Below are positions 43,295-52,254 of a DNA stretch of 64,000 nt, in pieces. The stretch is from Pseudomonadota bacterium (GTDB lineage Bacteria > Pseudomonadota > Alphaproteobacteria > Rhizobiales > Xanthobacteraceae): positions 1-64,000 of the forward strand of contig JAFECJ010000010.1 in the NCBI GenBank assembly GCA_018242205.1. Reading direction: 5' to 3'. Under the pieces are notes generated by a model. That model worked only from the letters and a program-made list of their open reading frames with translations, was not told the DNA's origin and did no database searches. Position 1 is the first letter of the stretch. The number at the start of each line of letters is the position of its first letter. A program made the position numbers and the translations under genes.

Positions 43295-46200
43295 ATGAGC
43301 AGCAAGCCGCACCATCCCGGCCCGCGGGCCGCGCACCACGCCGAGGCGGCAAAGGCCGCGCCGTACGACGAGGCGCGCCACGAGCATGCGCATGGCCATC
43401 GCCCGCACCACGCCCATCAGCGCGCACATCCTGCCGACGGCATGACCGGCCACGATCTGTCGCATGTGCAGCCCAAGCGCGATCATGCGCGCCACCATTT
43501 GCGCAAGAGAACGGCGCGACGGCGCTGGCTGCGCCTGCGCCGCCGGGTCGTCCAGGTGCTGCGCCATCGCGGCACCAGACGTGTGTTCCTGGGGCTGGCC
43601 CTGACAGTGACTGTCCTGGCCGTCGCCGCCGGCGGCCTGTGGTGGCGGCTCAACAACGGACCGATCGAACTCGATATAGCGACGCCCTGGCTGAAGCAGG
43701 CCATTCAGGAAAACTTCGGCGCCGGCGATCAGGTGACCGTGGGCGGTACCCAGATCGAACGTGACGAAAAGGGACGTACGTCACTCAGGTTGCGCGACAT
43801 CGAGGTCCGCGACGCCGACGGCACGGTGGTGGCGAGCGCTCCCAAGGCCGAAGTCGGGCTGTCGGGCCTTGGTCTGCTCTACGGCCGGGTGCGCGCCCAA
43901 AGCCTCAATCTTGTCGGCGCGGCCATGTCGATCCGCATCGAAACCGATGGCCGGGTCACGGTCTTCGCCGGCGCCAATAGTCGGCCGATCGCCACGGCGC
44001 CACCGACGCTGGCGCCGAAAAGCAAGGACGATGCATCGCCATCGTTGCCGGATGCGACGCTCGATGCGCCGCCTGCCGCCATGGCCGGTCTCGCCGGCCT
44101 CATGAGCTGGATCGACAATGTCGGCGCCACCGGCCTCGATGGCCACGATCTTCGGGAGATCGGTCTCAAGGACGGCAGCCTGAGCGTCGACGATCGGCGC
44201 AACGGCAAGCGCTGGATGTTCGATCGTATCAACGCCAGCCTGACGCGCCCGGCGCAGGGCGGCGTCGTGTTCCGCCTGGAGTCGGTCAATCCGAAGCGGC
44301 CGTGGATCCTGAGCGCGGCGATGCGGCCGTTGCCCGATGGTACCCGGGCGCTGGGCATCGAGGCGCGCAAGGTGTCGACCCGCGACGTCTTGCTGGCAAT
44401 GCGTCTCGATAACGACGACTTCGAAGTCGACTTGCCGGTCTCGGCATCGGTGCGCGCCGAGGTCGCGGCCGATGGGCAATTGCGCGTCGTGCAGGGCGAG
44501 ATCTTCGCCGATGCCGGCGCCATCACCGATCGCGGCGGCAAGAGCCCCATTCGCTACGACATTGATCGCATCGATGCGCGTTTCAACTGGGACGCCCGGC
44601 GTGGCAACCTGATCGTGCCGTTCCAGATCCATGCCGGCGCCAATCAATTCACGCTGCGCGCTACGCTTGAGCCGCCGGCCGACAACGACACAGCGTGGCG
44701 GCTCGGCCTGACGCGCGGCGATCCCGTCATCGATCCGGTCATCCTCGGCGCTTCGCATGGCAAGGACGACACTGGCCTGGCGCTCAATCGCGTTAACATC
44801 CGCGCCCGCATCGATCCGACCCGGAAGCGCGTCGATCTCGATCAGGGCGATTTGAGCCGGATCGACAGTCGGCCGCTCAACAACGTCGCGGTGGCGGTGA
44901 CCGGCAGTCTGGATTTCTCCGGCGAACCGCATATCGCATTCGGCGTTGCCGGCACCCGCATGCCGATGGCGACGCTGAAGAAGTTCTGGCCGATTTTTGC
45001 CGCGACCGATCTGCGACGCTGGGTCGAGGATCATATCAGCGACGGCATCGTCGAGCGCGCGGTGGTTGCCGGCAATGCGCCGCTGATCGATTTCAAGGAC
45101 GGCGGCCCGCCGACGCCGGAGGATGGGCTGTCGGTCGATATCGAAACCAGCGGCACGACGATCAAACCAGTCGATCATCTGCCGGAAATCCGAGATGCCG
45201 ATCTCAACGTGCACGTCACCGGCGCCACCGCAACGGTCAACCTCGGTCGCGGCACGGTCGAGGTCGCCGGCGGGCGCAAGCTTAACATCGCGGGCGGCGT
45301 ATTCTCCATCCCCGACACGCATCGCAAACCGGCGGCCTCGGTGACGACCTTCCGGGTCGACGGCACGGTGCCGGCGGCGGCGGCCCTGTTAGCCAGCGAC
45401 GGGCTTCGCGACAAAATGGGACTGACGGTCGATCCGGCGTCCAGCCGCGGCACCATCTCGGCACAGGTGACGGTGCAGCAACTGCTCGGCAAGGACGTGC
45501 CGGCCGACGCCACGCGCTATTCGATCGATGCCGATTTGACGGCTTTTGCGGCCGACAAGCTGTTGCTCGGTCAGAAGATCGAAGCGCAGACCTTGCGCGT
45601 CACCGCATCGAACACCGGCTACCAGATCAAAGGCGATGTCAAGATCAACGGTACCGTAGCGAAGATCGATCTTCGTCGCGGCAAGAACGATGACGGCGCC
45701 CAACTGACGATGACGGCGTCGATCGACGAAGCTGCGCGGCGCAAGATGGGCATGGATTTCGGCCGCGGTATCGTTGGCTCGATTCCGGTCAAGGCGACGG
45801 CTGTCGTTGGCGATAACGTCAAGGACGACAAACTCAATGTCGATGCCGATCTCACACCGGTGAAAATCGACAACGTGCTGCCGGGATGGGTCAAGCCCGC
45901 CGGCAAACCGGCGCGCGCGACCTACACCATGATCAAGTCCGGTGATCGGACGCGCTTCGACGACATCAAAATCGACGGCGGCGGCGCCACAGTGAAAGGC
46001 TCGATCGAACTCGATGCCAACAATACGCTGAGTTCGGCGAATTTTCCGACCTTCAACCTGTCGGATGGCGACAAAGCGTCGGTGCGCGCCGATCGCGGCG
46101 ACAACGGCGTCCTCAAGGTGACGATCCGGGGCGACGTCTACGACGGGCGCAATTTCGTCAAGTCATCTTTGGCTGGTACCGGAGACGACGCCAAGGAAAA

Positions 46201-46993
46201 GCAGAGCGACCTCGACCTCGACGTCAAGCTCGGCGCCGTGGCGGGCCACAATGGTGAGACCTTGCGCGGGCTCAGCCTCAAGCTGTCGAGGCGCGGCGGC
46301 CATATCCGCAGCTTTAATATGAGCGCCAAGATCGGCCGCGACACGCCGTTGATCGGAGATCTGCGATTGCGCGCGCGCGACAACCACCAGGTCGTCTATC
46401 TGGAAACGGACGATGCCGGCGCGCTGTTCCGCTTCACCGATACCTATCCGCGCATGTTTGGCGGCCGCATGTGGGTCGCCATGGATCCGCCGACGCAGGA
46501 TCAGGCGCCGCAGGTCGGCACCATTGTCATCCGCGACTTCGTGGTGCGCGGCGAGGCGGCGCTTGACCGGGTGGTGGCGTCGAGCGGCGCCAATGGGCAA
46601 CAAGGCGTGACCTTCAGCGAATTGAGCGCCGGCTTCACGCGGTTCCCGGGCAAGATGTCGATACGCGACGGCGTGGTGCGCGGGCCGCTCGTTGGCGCCA
46701 CGGTGGAAGGTCAGGTGGATTTTGCCGCCAACGAGGTGCATTTGCGCGGCACTTTCGTGCCGCTTTACGGCCTCAACAACGTGTTCGGCCAAATTCCGAT
46801 TGTCGGTCTTTTCCTCGGTGGCGGCAGCAACGAGGGGCTGCTCGGCATCAACTATGAGGCGACTGGCGCGCCTAGCGCTCCGCGTCTCACGGTCAACCCG
46901 GTGAGTGCCATTGCGCCGGGCCTGTTGCGCAAGTTCATCCCGTCGCCGGGCTCGTTCGATCCGAAATTCATGCCGGTGCCGGCGCCGCAGTGA
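43295..46993 (+). CDS. Giant AsmA/YhdP-like (DUF3971) protein
   Basis: 1232 residues from ATG 43295 (a longer frame to 43136 needs a TTG start and lacks support). A His-rich cytoplasmic N-terminus (17 His in the first 68 residues), a basic patch, one membrane segment about 97-117, then about 1100 residues of beta-rich periplasmic sequence as in DUF3971/AsmA_2 proteins; the C-terminal part (VDFAANEVHLRGTFVPLYGLNNVFGQIPIVGLFLG) is the AsmA_2 signature. Related to YhdP/TamB/YdbH, thought to bridge inner and outer membrane and move phospholipids. The His-rich head is unusual and may bind metal. Confidence 0.88.
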   Translation: MSSKPHHPGPRAAHHAEAAKAAPYDEARHEHAHGHRPHHAHQRAHPADGMTGHDLSHVQPKRDHARHHLRKRTARRRWLRLRRRVVQVLRHRGTRRVFLGLALTVTVLAVAAGGLWWRLNNGPIELDIATPWLKQAIQENFGAGDQVTVGGTQIERDEKGRTSLRLRDIEVRDADGTVVASAPKAEVGLSGLGLLYGRVRAQSLNLVGAAMSIRIETDGRVTVFAGANSRPIATAPPTLAPKSKDDASPSLPDATLDAPPAAMAGLAGLMSWIDNVGATGLDGHDLREIGLKDGSLSVDDRRNGKRWMFDRINASLTRPAQGGVVFRLESVNPKRPWILSAAMRPLPDGTRALGIEARKVSTRDVLLAMRLDNDDFEVDLPVSASVRAEVAADGQLRVVQGEIFADAGAITDRGGKSPIRYDIDRIDARFNWDARRGNLIVPFQIHAGANQFTLRATLEPPADNDTAWRLGLTRGDPVIDPVILGASHGKDDTGLALNRVNIRARIDPTRKRVDLDQGDLSRIDSRPLNNVAVAVTGSLDFSGEPHIAFGVAGTRMPMATLKKFWPIFAATDLRRWVEDHISDGIVERAVVAGNAPLIDFKDGGPPTPEDGLSVDIETSGTTIKPVDHLPEIRDADLNVHVTGATATVNLGRGTVEVAGGRKLNIAGGVFSIPDTHRKPAASVTTFRVDGTVPAAAALLASDGLRDKMGLTVDPASSRGTISAQVTVQQLLGKDVPADATRYSIDADLTAFAADKLLLGQKIEAQTLRVTASNTGYQIKGDVKINGTVAKIDLRRGKNDDGAQLTMTASIDEAARRKMGMDFGRGIVGSIPVKATAVVGDNVKDDKLNVDADLTPVKIDNVLPGWVKPAGKPARATYTMIKSGDRTRFDDIKIDGGGATVKGSIELDANNTLSSANFPTFNLSDGDKASVRADRGDNGVLKVTIRGDVYDGRNFVKSSLAGTGDDAKEKQSDLDLDVKLGAVAGHNGETLRGLSLKLSRRGGHIRSFNMSAKIGRDTPLIGDLRLRARDNHQVVYLETDDAGALFRFTDTYPRMFGGRMWVAMDPPTQDQAPQVGTIVIRDFVVRGEAALDRVVASSGANGQQGVTFSELSAGFTRFPGKMSIRDGVVRGPLVGATVEGQVDFAANEVHLRGTFVPLYGLNNVFGQIPIVGLFLGGGSNEGLLGINYEATGAPSAPRLTVNPVSAIAPGLLRKFIPSPGSFDPKFMPVPAPQ

Positions 46994-46998
46994 TCCGG

Positions 46999-47090
46999 CC
47001 TCATGGTGAGGAGGCGCGAACGCGCCGTCGCGAACCATAGGCCGGCCCGTCCTTCGAGACGCGGACTGACGGCCGCTCCTCAGGACGAGG
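46999..47090. repeat. REP-like palindromic element of Rhizobiales type
   Basis: Begins CCTCATGGTGAGG (46999-47011) and ends CTCCTCAGGACGAGG (47076-47090), with inner short palindromes (GGCGCGAACGCGCC around 47013). This pattern, CTCATGGTGAGGAG...CTCCTCAGGATGAGG, is an abundant interspersed palindromic repeat in Bradyrhizobiaceae and relatives, recognised from experience, not from a search. It fills the 104-base gap between convergent genes, a usual REP site. Confidence 0.75.
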
Positions 47091-47097
47091 ACCGGAA

Positions 47098-48354
47098 TTA
47101 CACCGGCTTGAGCAGCACGTGCTTCTTCTTGCCGAGCGACAGCTTGATGACGCCTTCGGGCGTGAGGTCCTTCGGCGACAGCGACATCTTGTCGTCGGTG
47201 ACGATCGCGTCGTTGACCTTGAGGCCCCCGGCCTTGATCTGACGCCGCGCGTCGCCGTTCGAGGAGACGAGACCGGTCTTCTCGGCAAAAGCAACGAGCA
47301 CGCCGATGCCGGCGTCGAGATCGCCGCGCGGGATTTCGACAGTCGGCAGGCTTTCGGCGAGTGCGCCTTCCTCGAAGGTCTTCTTGGCGGTCGCTTCGGC
47401 CTGTTCGGCGGCGGCGCGGCCATGGACCAGCGCGGTCGCTTCCGTCGCCAAGACCTTCTTCGCTTCGTTGATTTCGGCGCCTTGCAACGCGGCGAGCTTG
47501 GCGATCTCGGCGAGCGGCAGCGTCGTGAACAATCTGAGGAAGCGCGACACGTCGCCGTCCTCGGTGTTGCGCCAGTACTGCCAGTAGTCGTAGGGGCTGA
47601 CCAGGTCGCCGTTGAGCCAGACGGCGCCGGCCGCGGTCTTGCCCATCTTGGCGCCGGAAGCGGTGGTGATCAGCGGCGCGGTAAGCGCGAAGAGCTGTGC
47701 ATTGTTCATACGCCGGCCGAGGTCGATGCCGGAGACGATGTTACCCCACTGGTCCGAGCCACCCATCTGCAGCGCGCAGCCATAGCGCTTGTTCAGTTCG
47801 ACGAAGTCGTAGGCCTGCAGGATCATGTAGTTGAATTCGAGGAACGACAGTTCCTGCTGGCGCTCGAGGCGCAGTTTCACCGAGTCGAAGGCGAGCATGC
47901 GGTTGACCGAGAAGTGGCGGCCGACGTCGCGTAGGAAGTCGATGTAGTTGAGCGTGTTCAGCCAGTCGGCGTTGTTCGCCATGATGGCGTTGCCGCCGTC
48001 GCCCTCGAACTTCAGGAACTTCGAGAAGATGGCGCGGATGCCGGCGAGGTTCTGGTTGATCATCTCGTCGGTGAGGATGCGCCGGCTCTCGTCCTTGCCG
48101 GAGGGGTCGCCGACCCGGGTGGTGCCGCCGCCCATCAGCGCGATCGGCCGGTGGCCGGTCTGCTGCATCCAGTACAGCATCATGATCGGCAACAGCGAGC
48201 CGATATGCAGCGAGGCGGCGGTGCAATCGAAGCCGATATAGGCCGTCAGTTCGCCAGAGGCGGCGCGGGCGTCCAGAAGGTCGGGCTCCGAGACCTGGTG
48301 GATGAAGCCGCGTTCGCTGAGAATATTAAGGAAATCAGACTTATAGGTGCTCAT
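47098..48354 (-). CDS. tyrS: Tyrosyl-tRNA synthetase
   Basis: 418 residues. Charges tRNA-Tyr. Class I catalytic domain with HIGS (H50-S53; HIGH motif) in [16 protein letters not shown] (KMSKS motif) in [15 protein letters not shown], and a C-terminal S4-type RNA-binding domain ([22 protein letters not shown]...). Normal length. Divergent from anmK. Confidence 0.98.
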   Translation of the reverse strand: MSTYKSDFLNILSERGFIHQVSEPDLLDARAASGELTAYIGFDCTAASLHIGSLLPIMMLYWMQQTGHRPIALMGGGTTRVGDPSGKDESRRILTDEMINQNLAGIRAIFSKFLKFEGDGGNAIMANNADWLNTLNYIDFLRDVGRHFSVNRMLAFDSVKLRLERQQELSFLEFNYMILQAYDFVELNKRYGCALQMGGSDQWGNIVSGIDLGRRMNNAQLFALTAPLITTASGAKMGKTAAGAVWLNGDLVSPYDYWQYWRNTEDGDVSRFLRLFTTLPLAEIAKLAALQGAEINEAKKVLATEATALVHGRAAAEQAEATAKKTFEEGALAESLPTVEIPRGDLDAGIGVLVAFAEKTGLVSSNGDARRQIKAGGLKVNDAIVTDDKMSLSPKDLTPEGVIKLSLGKKKHVLLKPV

Positions 48355-48422
48355 CGGGGACCTGTTGGCGCGTCGAACCGGCGTGGTGTAACAGGTCCGG
48401 CGGCTGATTCAACGGGTGGGGC

Positions 48423-49529
48423 ATGAGGGGTCTGGCGATCGGGCTGATGAGCGGCACCTCGCTCGACGGCGTCGACGTGGCGGCGATCGACAGCGACGGC
48501 GAGCGCGTATTTCGCTTCGGTCCGACTGGATACCGGCCTTATTCCGACGACGAACGGGCGCTGCTGCGGCAGGCGCTCACGGACGCCAAGAACCTGACCC
48601 ACCGTCATGAAAGGCCGGGCGTGCTGGCCGAGGCCGAGGCCTTCATCACCCGGGCCCATGCCGAGGCGGTCGAGGGATTTCTCGAGGCCGAGGTCATCGA
48701 CCGCGCCGACGTCACCGTCGTCGGTTTCCACGGCCAGACCGTGCTGCATCGGCCCGCCAGCCGGCTCACGGTGCAGATCGGCGATGGCACGGCTTTGGCG
48801 AAGCGCCTCGGCCTGACGGTCGCCTACGACTTCCGCGCCGCCGATGTCGCGGCCGGCGGGCAGGGTGCGCCTCTGGTGCCGATCTTCCATCAGGCGCTGG
48901 CGCGCGACCTCGACCGGCCGCATCCGATCGCCGTGCTCAATATCGGAGGCGTCGCCAATGTCACTTTCGTCGATGGCGGCGATCCGGTCGCCTGCGACAC
49001 CGGGCCGGGCAATGCGCTGATCGACGACTTCATGCGTCTGAAGACCGGTGCGCCGCTCGACCGCGACGGCGATCAGGCGTCGCGCGGCACCGTCGATGAG
49101 GCCTTCGTCGCCCGCGTGCTGGCGCATCCGTTCTTCGACCTGCCGTGCCCCAAGTCGCTCGACCGCAACGATTTCGCGCTCGCCAATATCGGCCTGCCAG
49201 AGATGGCCGTCGTCGATGGCGCGGCGACCCTGTCGGCGCTGACGGCGGCGTCGGTGGCGCGCGTCGTGGCGCGCCTGCCGGTTGCACCGAAAACCTGGAT
49301 CGTCGCCGGTGGCGGCGCGCGCAATCCGACGCTGATGAAAATGCTGGCGGCGCGTCTGGCGCCGTCCAGCGTTGAGACCGCCGACACAGTCGGCTGGTCG
49401 TCGCAGTCGATCGAGGCGCAGGCGTTCGCTTATCTGGCGATGCGCACGCTCAACGATCTGCCGATCACGTTTCCGCTGACGACCGGCGCACCGCGGTCGA
49501 TGGTGGGCGGCGTCATCGTCAGGCCGTGA
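48423..49529 (+). CDS. anmK: Anhydro-N-acetylmuramic acid kinase
   Basis: 368 residues. Phosphorylates 1,6-anhydro-MurNAc from cell-wall recycling to MurNAc-6-P. ASKHA fold: [14 protein letters not shown] at the N-terminus, [34 protein letters not shown] and [10 protein letters not shown]. Normal length. Next gene (62 bases on) is an RpiR-family regulator, a family that includes MurR, regulator of MurNAc genes in E. coli; the two need not be linked. Start preceded by GTGGGG. Confidence 0.97.
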   Translation: MRGLAIGLMSGTSLDGVDVAAIDSDGERVFRFGPTGYRPYSDDERALLRQALTDAKNLTHRHERPGVLAEAEAFITRAHAEAVEGFLEAEVIDRADVTVVGFHGQTVLHRPASRLTVQIGDGTALAKRLGLTVAYDFRAADVAAGGQGAPLVPIFHQALARDLDRPHPIAVLNIGGVANVTFVDGGDPVACDTGPGNALIDDFMRLKTGAPLDRDGDQASRGTVDEAFVARVLAHPFFDLPCPKSLDRNDFALANIGLPEMAVVDGAATLSALTAASVARVVARLPVAPKTWIVAGGGARNPTLMKMLAARLAPSSVETADTVGWSSQSIEAQAFAYLAMRTLNDLPITFPLTTGAPRSMVGGVIVRP

Positions 49530-49576
49530 CCGCTTGCCCGGCCGGGCGCCGGCGTTGAAAACGGCTCCGGCCTCCG

Positions 49577-49592
49577 TGTAAAATCATTTTCA
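49577..49592 (+). promoter_or_regulatory. Candidate RpiR operator at its own start
   Basis: TGTAAAATCATTTTCA, an imperfect palindrome that ends on the start codon of the RpiR gene; 11 of 16 positions match the site at 50567-50582. Also TTTCATGAAA (49588-49597) spans the start. Confidence 0.45.
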
Positions 49593-50443
49593 TGAAAGAA
49601 AACGCCCACAAGGACGCGTCGTTTCTGGCGCGGGTGCGCCGTATCCTGCCGGATCTGCATCCGGCGGAACGCCGCCTCGGCGAGTTCGTCTGCGACTTTC
49701 CCGGCGAACTGGCGAGCTATTCCGGCTACGAGCTCGCCAACCTGGCACAGGTCTCGAACGCCACGGTGTCGCGTTTCGTCAGGCGTCTCGGCTACCGCAA
49801 CTATGAAGAGGCCCGGCGTCACGCGCGGGCGGAAGGGCAGAGCGGGTCGCGGCTGTTCCTGACGCGCTCGACCGACGCGGCCGCCGTGCAATCCAGCAAG
49901 GCCCATGTTGCACAAGGCATCGCCAATCTCGAGGCGACGTTCCTGGCGATCGGCGACCGGCAGATCGAGGCTGTCGTCGCCGCGATCCTCAAGGCGCGCA
50001 AGGTATGGGTCGCGGGCTTCCGCAGCAGCCATCCGTTTGCCGGTTACCTGCAGTGGCAGATGACGCAGGTGATCGAGAATATCGTGGCGATCCCCGGCGG
50101 CGGACAGACGCTCGGCGAACATCTGGTGAGCCTCACCAGCAAGGATGTCGTGATCTTTTTCGGCCTGCGCCGCCGCGTCGCCGGCACCGAGGCCATGCTG
50201 TCGGCGATCGAACAGAGCGGCGCCAAGCTGCTCTATATCACCGACGAGGGCGCGAAGGTTCGCCCCGGCGCGACCTGGCATTTGCGCTGCCAGACCTTGG
50301 CGCCGGGCTCGCTGTTCAACCACGTGGCGGTGATGGCGCTGTGTCACCTGATCGCGACGCGCACGATCGAGCGGGCGGGGGCGGTGGCGCGGCGCCGGCT
50401 GCGCGGCATCGAGGCGCTCAACGACAGCCTCGGCGAGCTCTGA
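49592..50443 (+). CDS. RpiR-family transcriptional regulator
   Basis: 283 residues. N-terminal HTH_6 domain (about 8-80; LGEFVCDFPGELASYSGYELANLAQVSNATVSRFVRRLGY) and a C-terminal SIS sugar-phosphate-binding domain (about 125-255; RKVWVAGFRSSHPFAGYLQWQM, KDVVIFFGLRRR, ALCHLIATRTIERAG). RpiR regulators bind sugar phosphates or related metabolites and usually control adjacent genes; the genes following are a TRAP transporter and a racemase-like protein, so they are the likely targets. Candidate operators: 49577-49592 and 50567-50582. Confidence 0.93.
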   Translation: MKENAHKDASFLARVRRILPDLHPAERRLGEFVCDFPGELASYSGYELANLAQVSNATVSRFVRRLGYRNYEEARRHARAEGQSGSRLFLTRSTDAAAVQSSKAHVAQGIANLEATFLAIGDRQIEAVVAAILKARKVWVAGFRSSHPFAGYLQWQMTQVIENIVAIPGGGQTLGEHLVSLTSKDVVIFFGLRRRVAGTEAMLSAIEQSGAKLLYITDEGAKVRPGATWHLRCQTLAPGSLFNHVAVMALCHLIATRTIERAGAVARRRLRGIEALNDSLGEL

Positions 50444-50566
50444 CTGCCGCCGGCTTAGGCATCGCGTCATCCTGTCTGCCTGTCGAAACATCAGCGCAGT
50501 GCTGGCTGCCCGGCTCCGCCATCCGCGTGTTGTGCGGCAAGCGCCTGAATTCACTTGAATCTCAGA

Positions 50567-50582
50567 TGAAAATAGAATTTCA
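50567..50582 (+). promoter_or_regulatory. Candidate RpiR operator before the TRAP transporter genes
   Basis: TGAAAATAGAATTTCA, arms TGAAA/TTTCA; extended by one more base pair on each side to GATGAAA-ATAGAA-TTTCATC (50565-50584), a perfect 7-bp inverted repeat. Lies about 60 bases before the transporter start. Confidence 0.5.
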
Positions 50583-50644
50583 TCATGTGTGGCACGAAAA
50601 TTGGATACCATGAAGCGGTCAAACCAGACGAAAGGCCCGTCACC

Positions 50645-51679
50645 ATGTCGCGCTTCGTTACCGTTCTCGCCGTCGCTGCGGCCCTTGCCGGAACCTCGGC
50701 TCACGCTGAATCCCTGACATTCAAAGTGCTCGGACAGCCCGCGGGCTCTGGGCTCATCCAGAAGGACCAGGAGCAGCCGTTCTTCGAAAGCCTGGCCGCG
50801 AAGTCCGGGCTCGACGTCAAGGTGCAGTACATTCCCGTCGACGTCGCCGGCATCCCGGACACGGACGGGCTGCGGGTACTGAAGTCCGGCCTGTTCGACA
50901 TCGTCTCGATCCGCGGGCCGCAGGTGAGCCGGGACGAACCGGAAATGCTCGGATTCGACTTGGTCGGTCTCAACCCGACTTTCGCGGCCGGCAAGAAACA
51001 CGTCGCGGCCTATTTCGCGACGGTCGATAAGCGGCTGCAAGGACGCTTCAACGCCAAGCTGCTCGGAATGTGGCCCGCCGGGCCACAGATCATTTTCTGC
51101 AAGCCCGCCGTCAAGAGCCTCGCCGATCTTAAGGGGCTGAAGGTGAGGGTCGGCGACCAGAGCGCCGCCAATTTCGTCTCCGGCCTCGGCGCCACTGGCA
51201 TCCCGATGCCGTTCGGCGAAGTGCAGCAGTCGCTGGCGCGCGGTGTGGTCGATTGCGCCATCACCGGACCGGCGTCGGCCAATTCGGCGGGCTGGCCGGA
51301 GGCGACGACGACAGTGCTGCCGGTCTCGCTGCAACTTGCCATGAATGGCTACGCCATCAATCTCGACCGCTGGAAGAAATTATCGGACGCCGAGCGCGAA
51401 AAGTTGCAGAAGGCCATCGATACGCTGACCGCGAATATCTGGTCGTATTCGCAGGAGCTGTATGACGACGCGATGCGTTGTAACGCCGGTCAGGAGCCCT
51501 GCAAGCGCGGTACGAAATACAAGCTGACCATTGCGCCGGTCAGCGAGGCCGATCTCAAGATCGTCAAGGAGGCGTTGACCAGCAAGTCGCTGCCGGTCTG
51601 GTTCAAGCAGTGTAACGCAACCAATCCGTCATGCGAGGCGGACTGGAAGGCAACCGTCGGCGCAGCGCTCGGACTTTAG
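50645..51679 (+). CDS. TRAP transporter solute-binding protein (DctP family)
   Basis: 344 residues from ATG 50645; an extension to 50585 is open but does not look like a signal peptide. Signal peptide about 1-22 (AAALAGTSAHAE). DctP/P-subunit fold: FKVLGQPAGSGLIQ, VKSLADLKGLKVRVGDQSAA, VDCAITGPASAN (ligand-binding region) and VLPVSLQLAMNGYAINLDRWKKLSD. Four cysteines near the C-terminus (CNAGQEPCKRG; CNATNPSCEADW) could form two disulfides. Substrate not identifiable; usual for carboxylates. First gene of the transporter set. Confidence 0.93.
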   Translation: MSRFVTVLAVAAALAGTSAHAESLTFKVLGQPAGSGLIQKDQEQPFFESLAAKSGLDVKVQYIPVDVAGIPDTDGLRVLKSGLFDIVSIRGPQVSRDEPEMLGFDLVGLNPTFAAGKKHVAAYFATVDKRLQGRFNAKLLGMWPAGPQIIFCKPAVKSLADLKGLKVRVGDQSAANFVSGLGATGIPMPFGEVQQSLARGVVDCAITGPASANSAGWPEATTTVLPVSLQLAMNGYAINLDRWKKLSDAEREKLQKAIDTLTANIWSYSQELYDDAMRCNAGQEPCKRGTKYKLTIAPVSEADLKIVKEALTSKSLPVWFKQCNATNPSCEADWKATVGAALGL

Positions 51680-51689
51680 GGGCTGCGCC

Positions 51690-52244
51690 ATGCAGGGTGT
51701 CGCCAGGGTTCTGAGCATCGTCTTCGGCGTCATGATGCTGGCGCTGTCCGCCGCGATCGCGGTGGAGGCGACGATCAGAAAATTGTTTTCAGTCTCCCTT
51801 GGCGGCATCGACGAACTGTCTGGATATGCGATCGCCATTGGCGGGCCCATAGCTTTCGCCGTGACGTTGATCGATCGATCGCATATCCGCATCAACCTGC
51901 TGCATATGAGGATGCCGCTGGCGCCGCGCGCAATCGTCAACGCGTTATCGGCCTTGACGCTGGCGGTGCTGGCTGTGGCGCTGCTGGCGTTTTCCGTCGC
52001 CACCGTGCTCGATACCCGGCTTTACGGGTCGATCGCCCAGACGCCTTGGGCGACGCCGTTGATCTATCCGCAGACGCTTTGGCTTGCCGCCATGGCCATT
52101 TTTGCCGCCGTCGCGCTGTGGCTGACGGTACGGGCGGCGGTGCTGGTCGCGCGCGCCGACTGGCAAAGCCTCGACCGCGACTACGCCCCGGAAACCGCGG
52201 CGGACGAGCTCAAAGCCGAGCTCGACGACCTGGACAGACGGTGA
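51690..52244 (+). CDS. TRAP transporter small membrane subunit (DctQ family)
   Basis: 184 residues. Four membrane helices with the DctQ signature around FSVSLGGIDELSGYAIAIGGPIAFAVTLIDRSHIRIN (about 34-70), followed by the helix-rich C-terminal tail. Forms the membrane complex with the large subunit and couples to the binding protein. Lies 10 bases after the P gene and 4-10 bases before the M gene, so one operon. Confidence 0.93.
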   Translation: MQGVARVLSIVFGVMMLALSAAIAVEATIRKLFSVSLGGIDELSGYAIAIGGPIAFAVTLIDRSHIRINLLHMRMPLAPRAIVNALSALTLAVLAVALLAFSVATVLDTRLYGSIAQTPWATPLIYPQTLWLAAMAIFAAVALWLTVRAAVLVARADWQSLDRDYAPETAADELKAELDDLDRR

Positions 52245-52254
52245 GGGGGTGACG

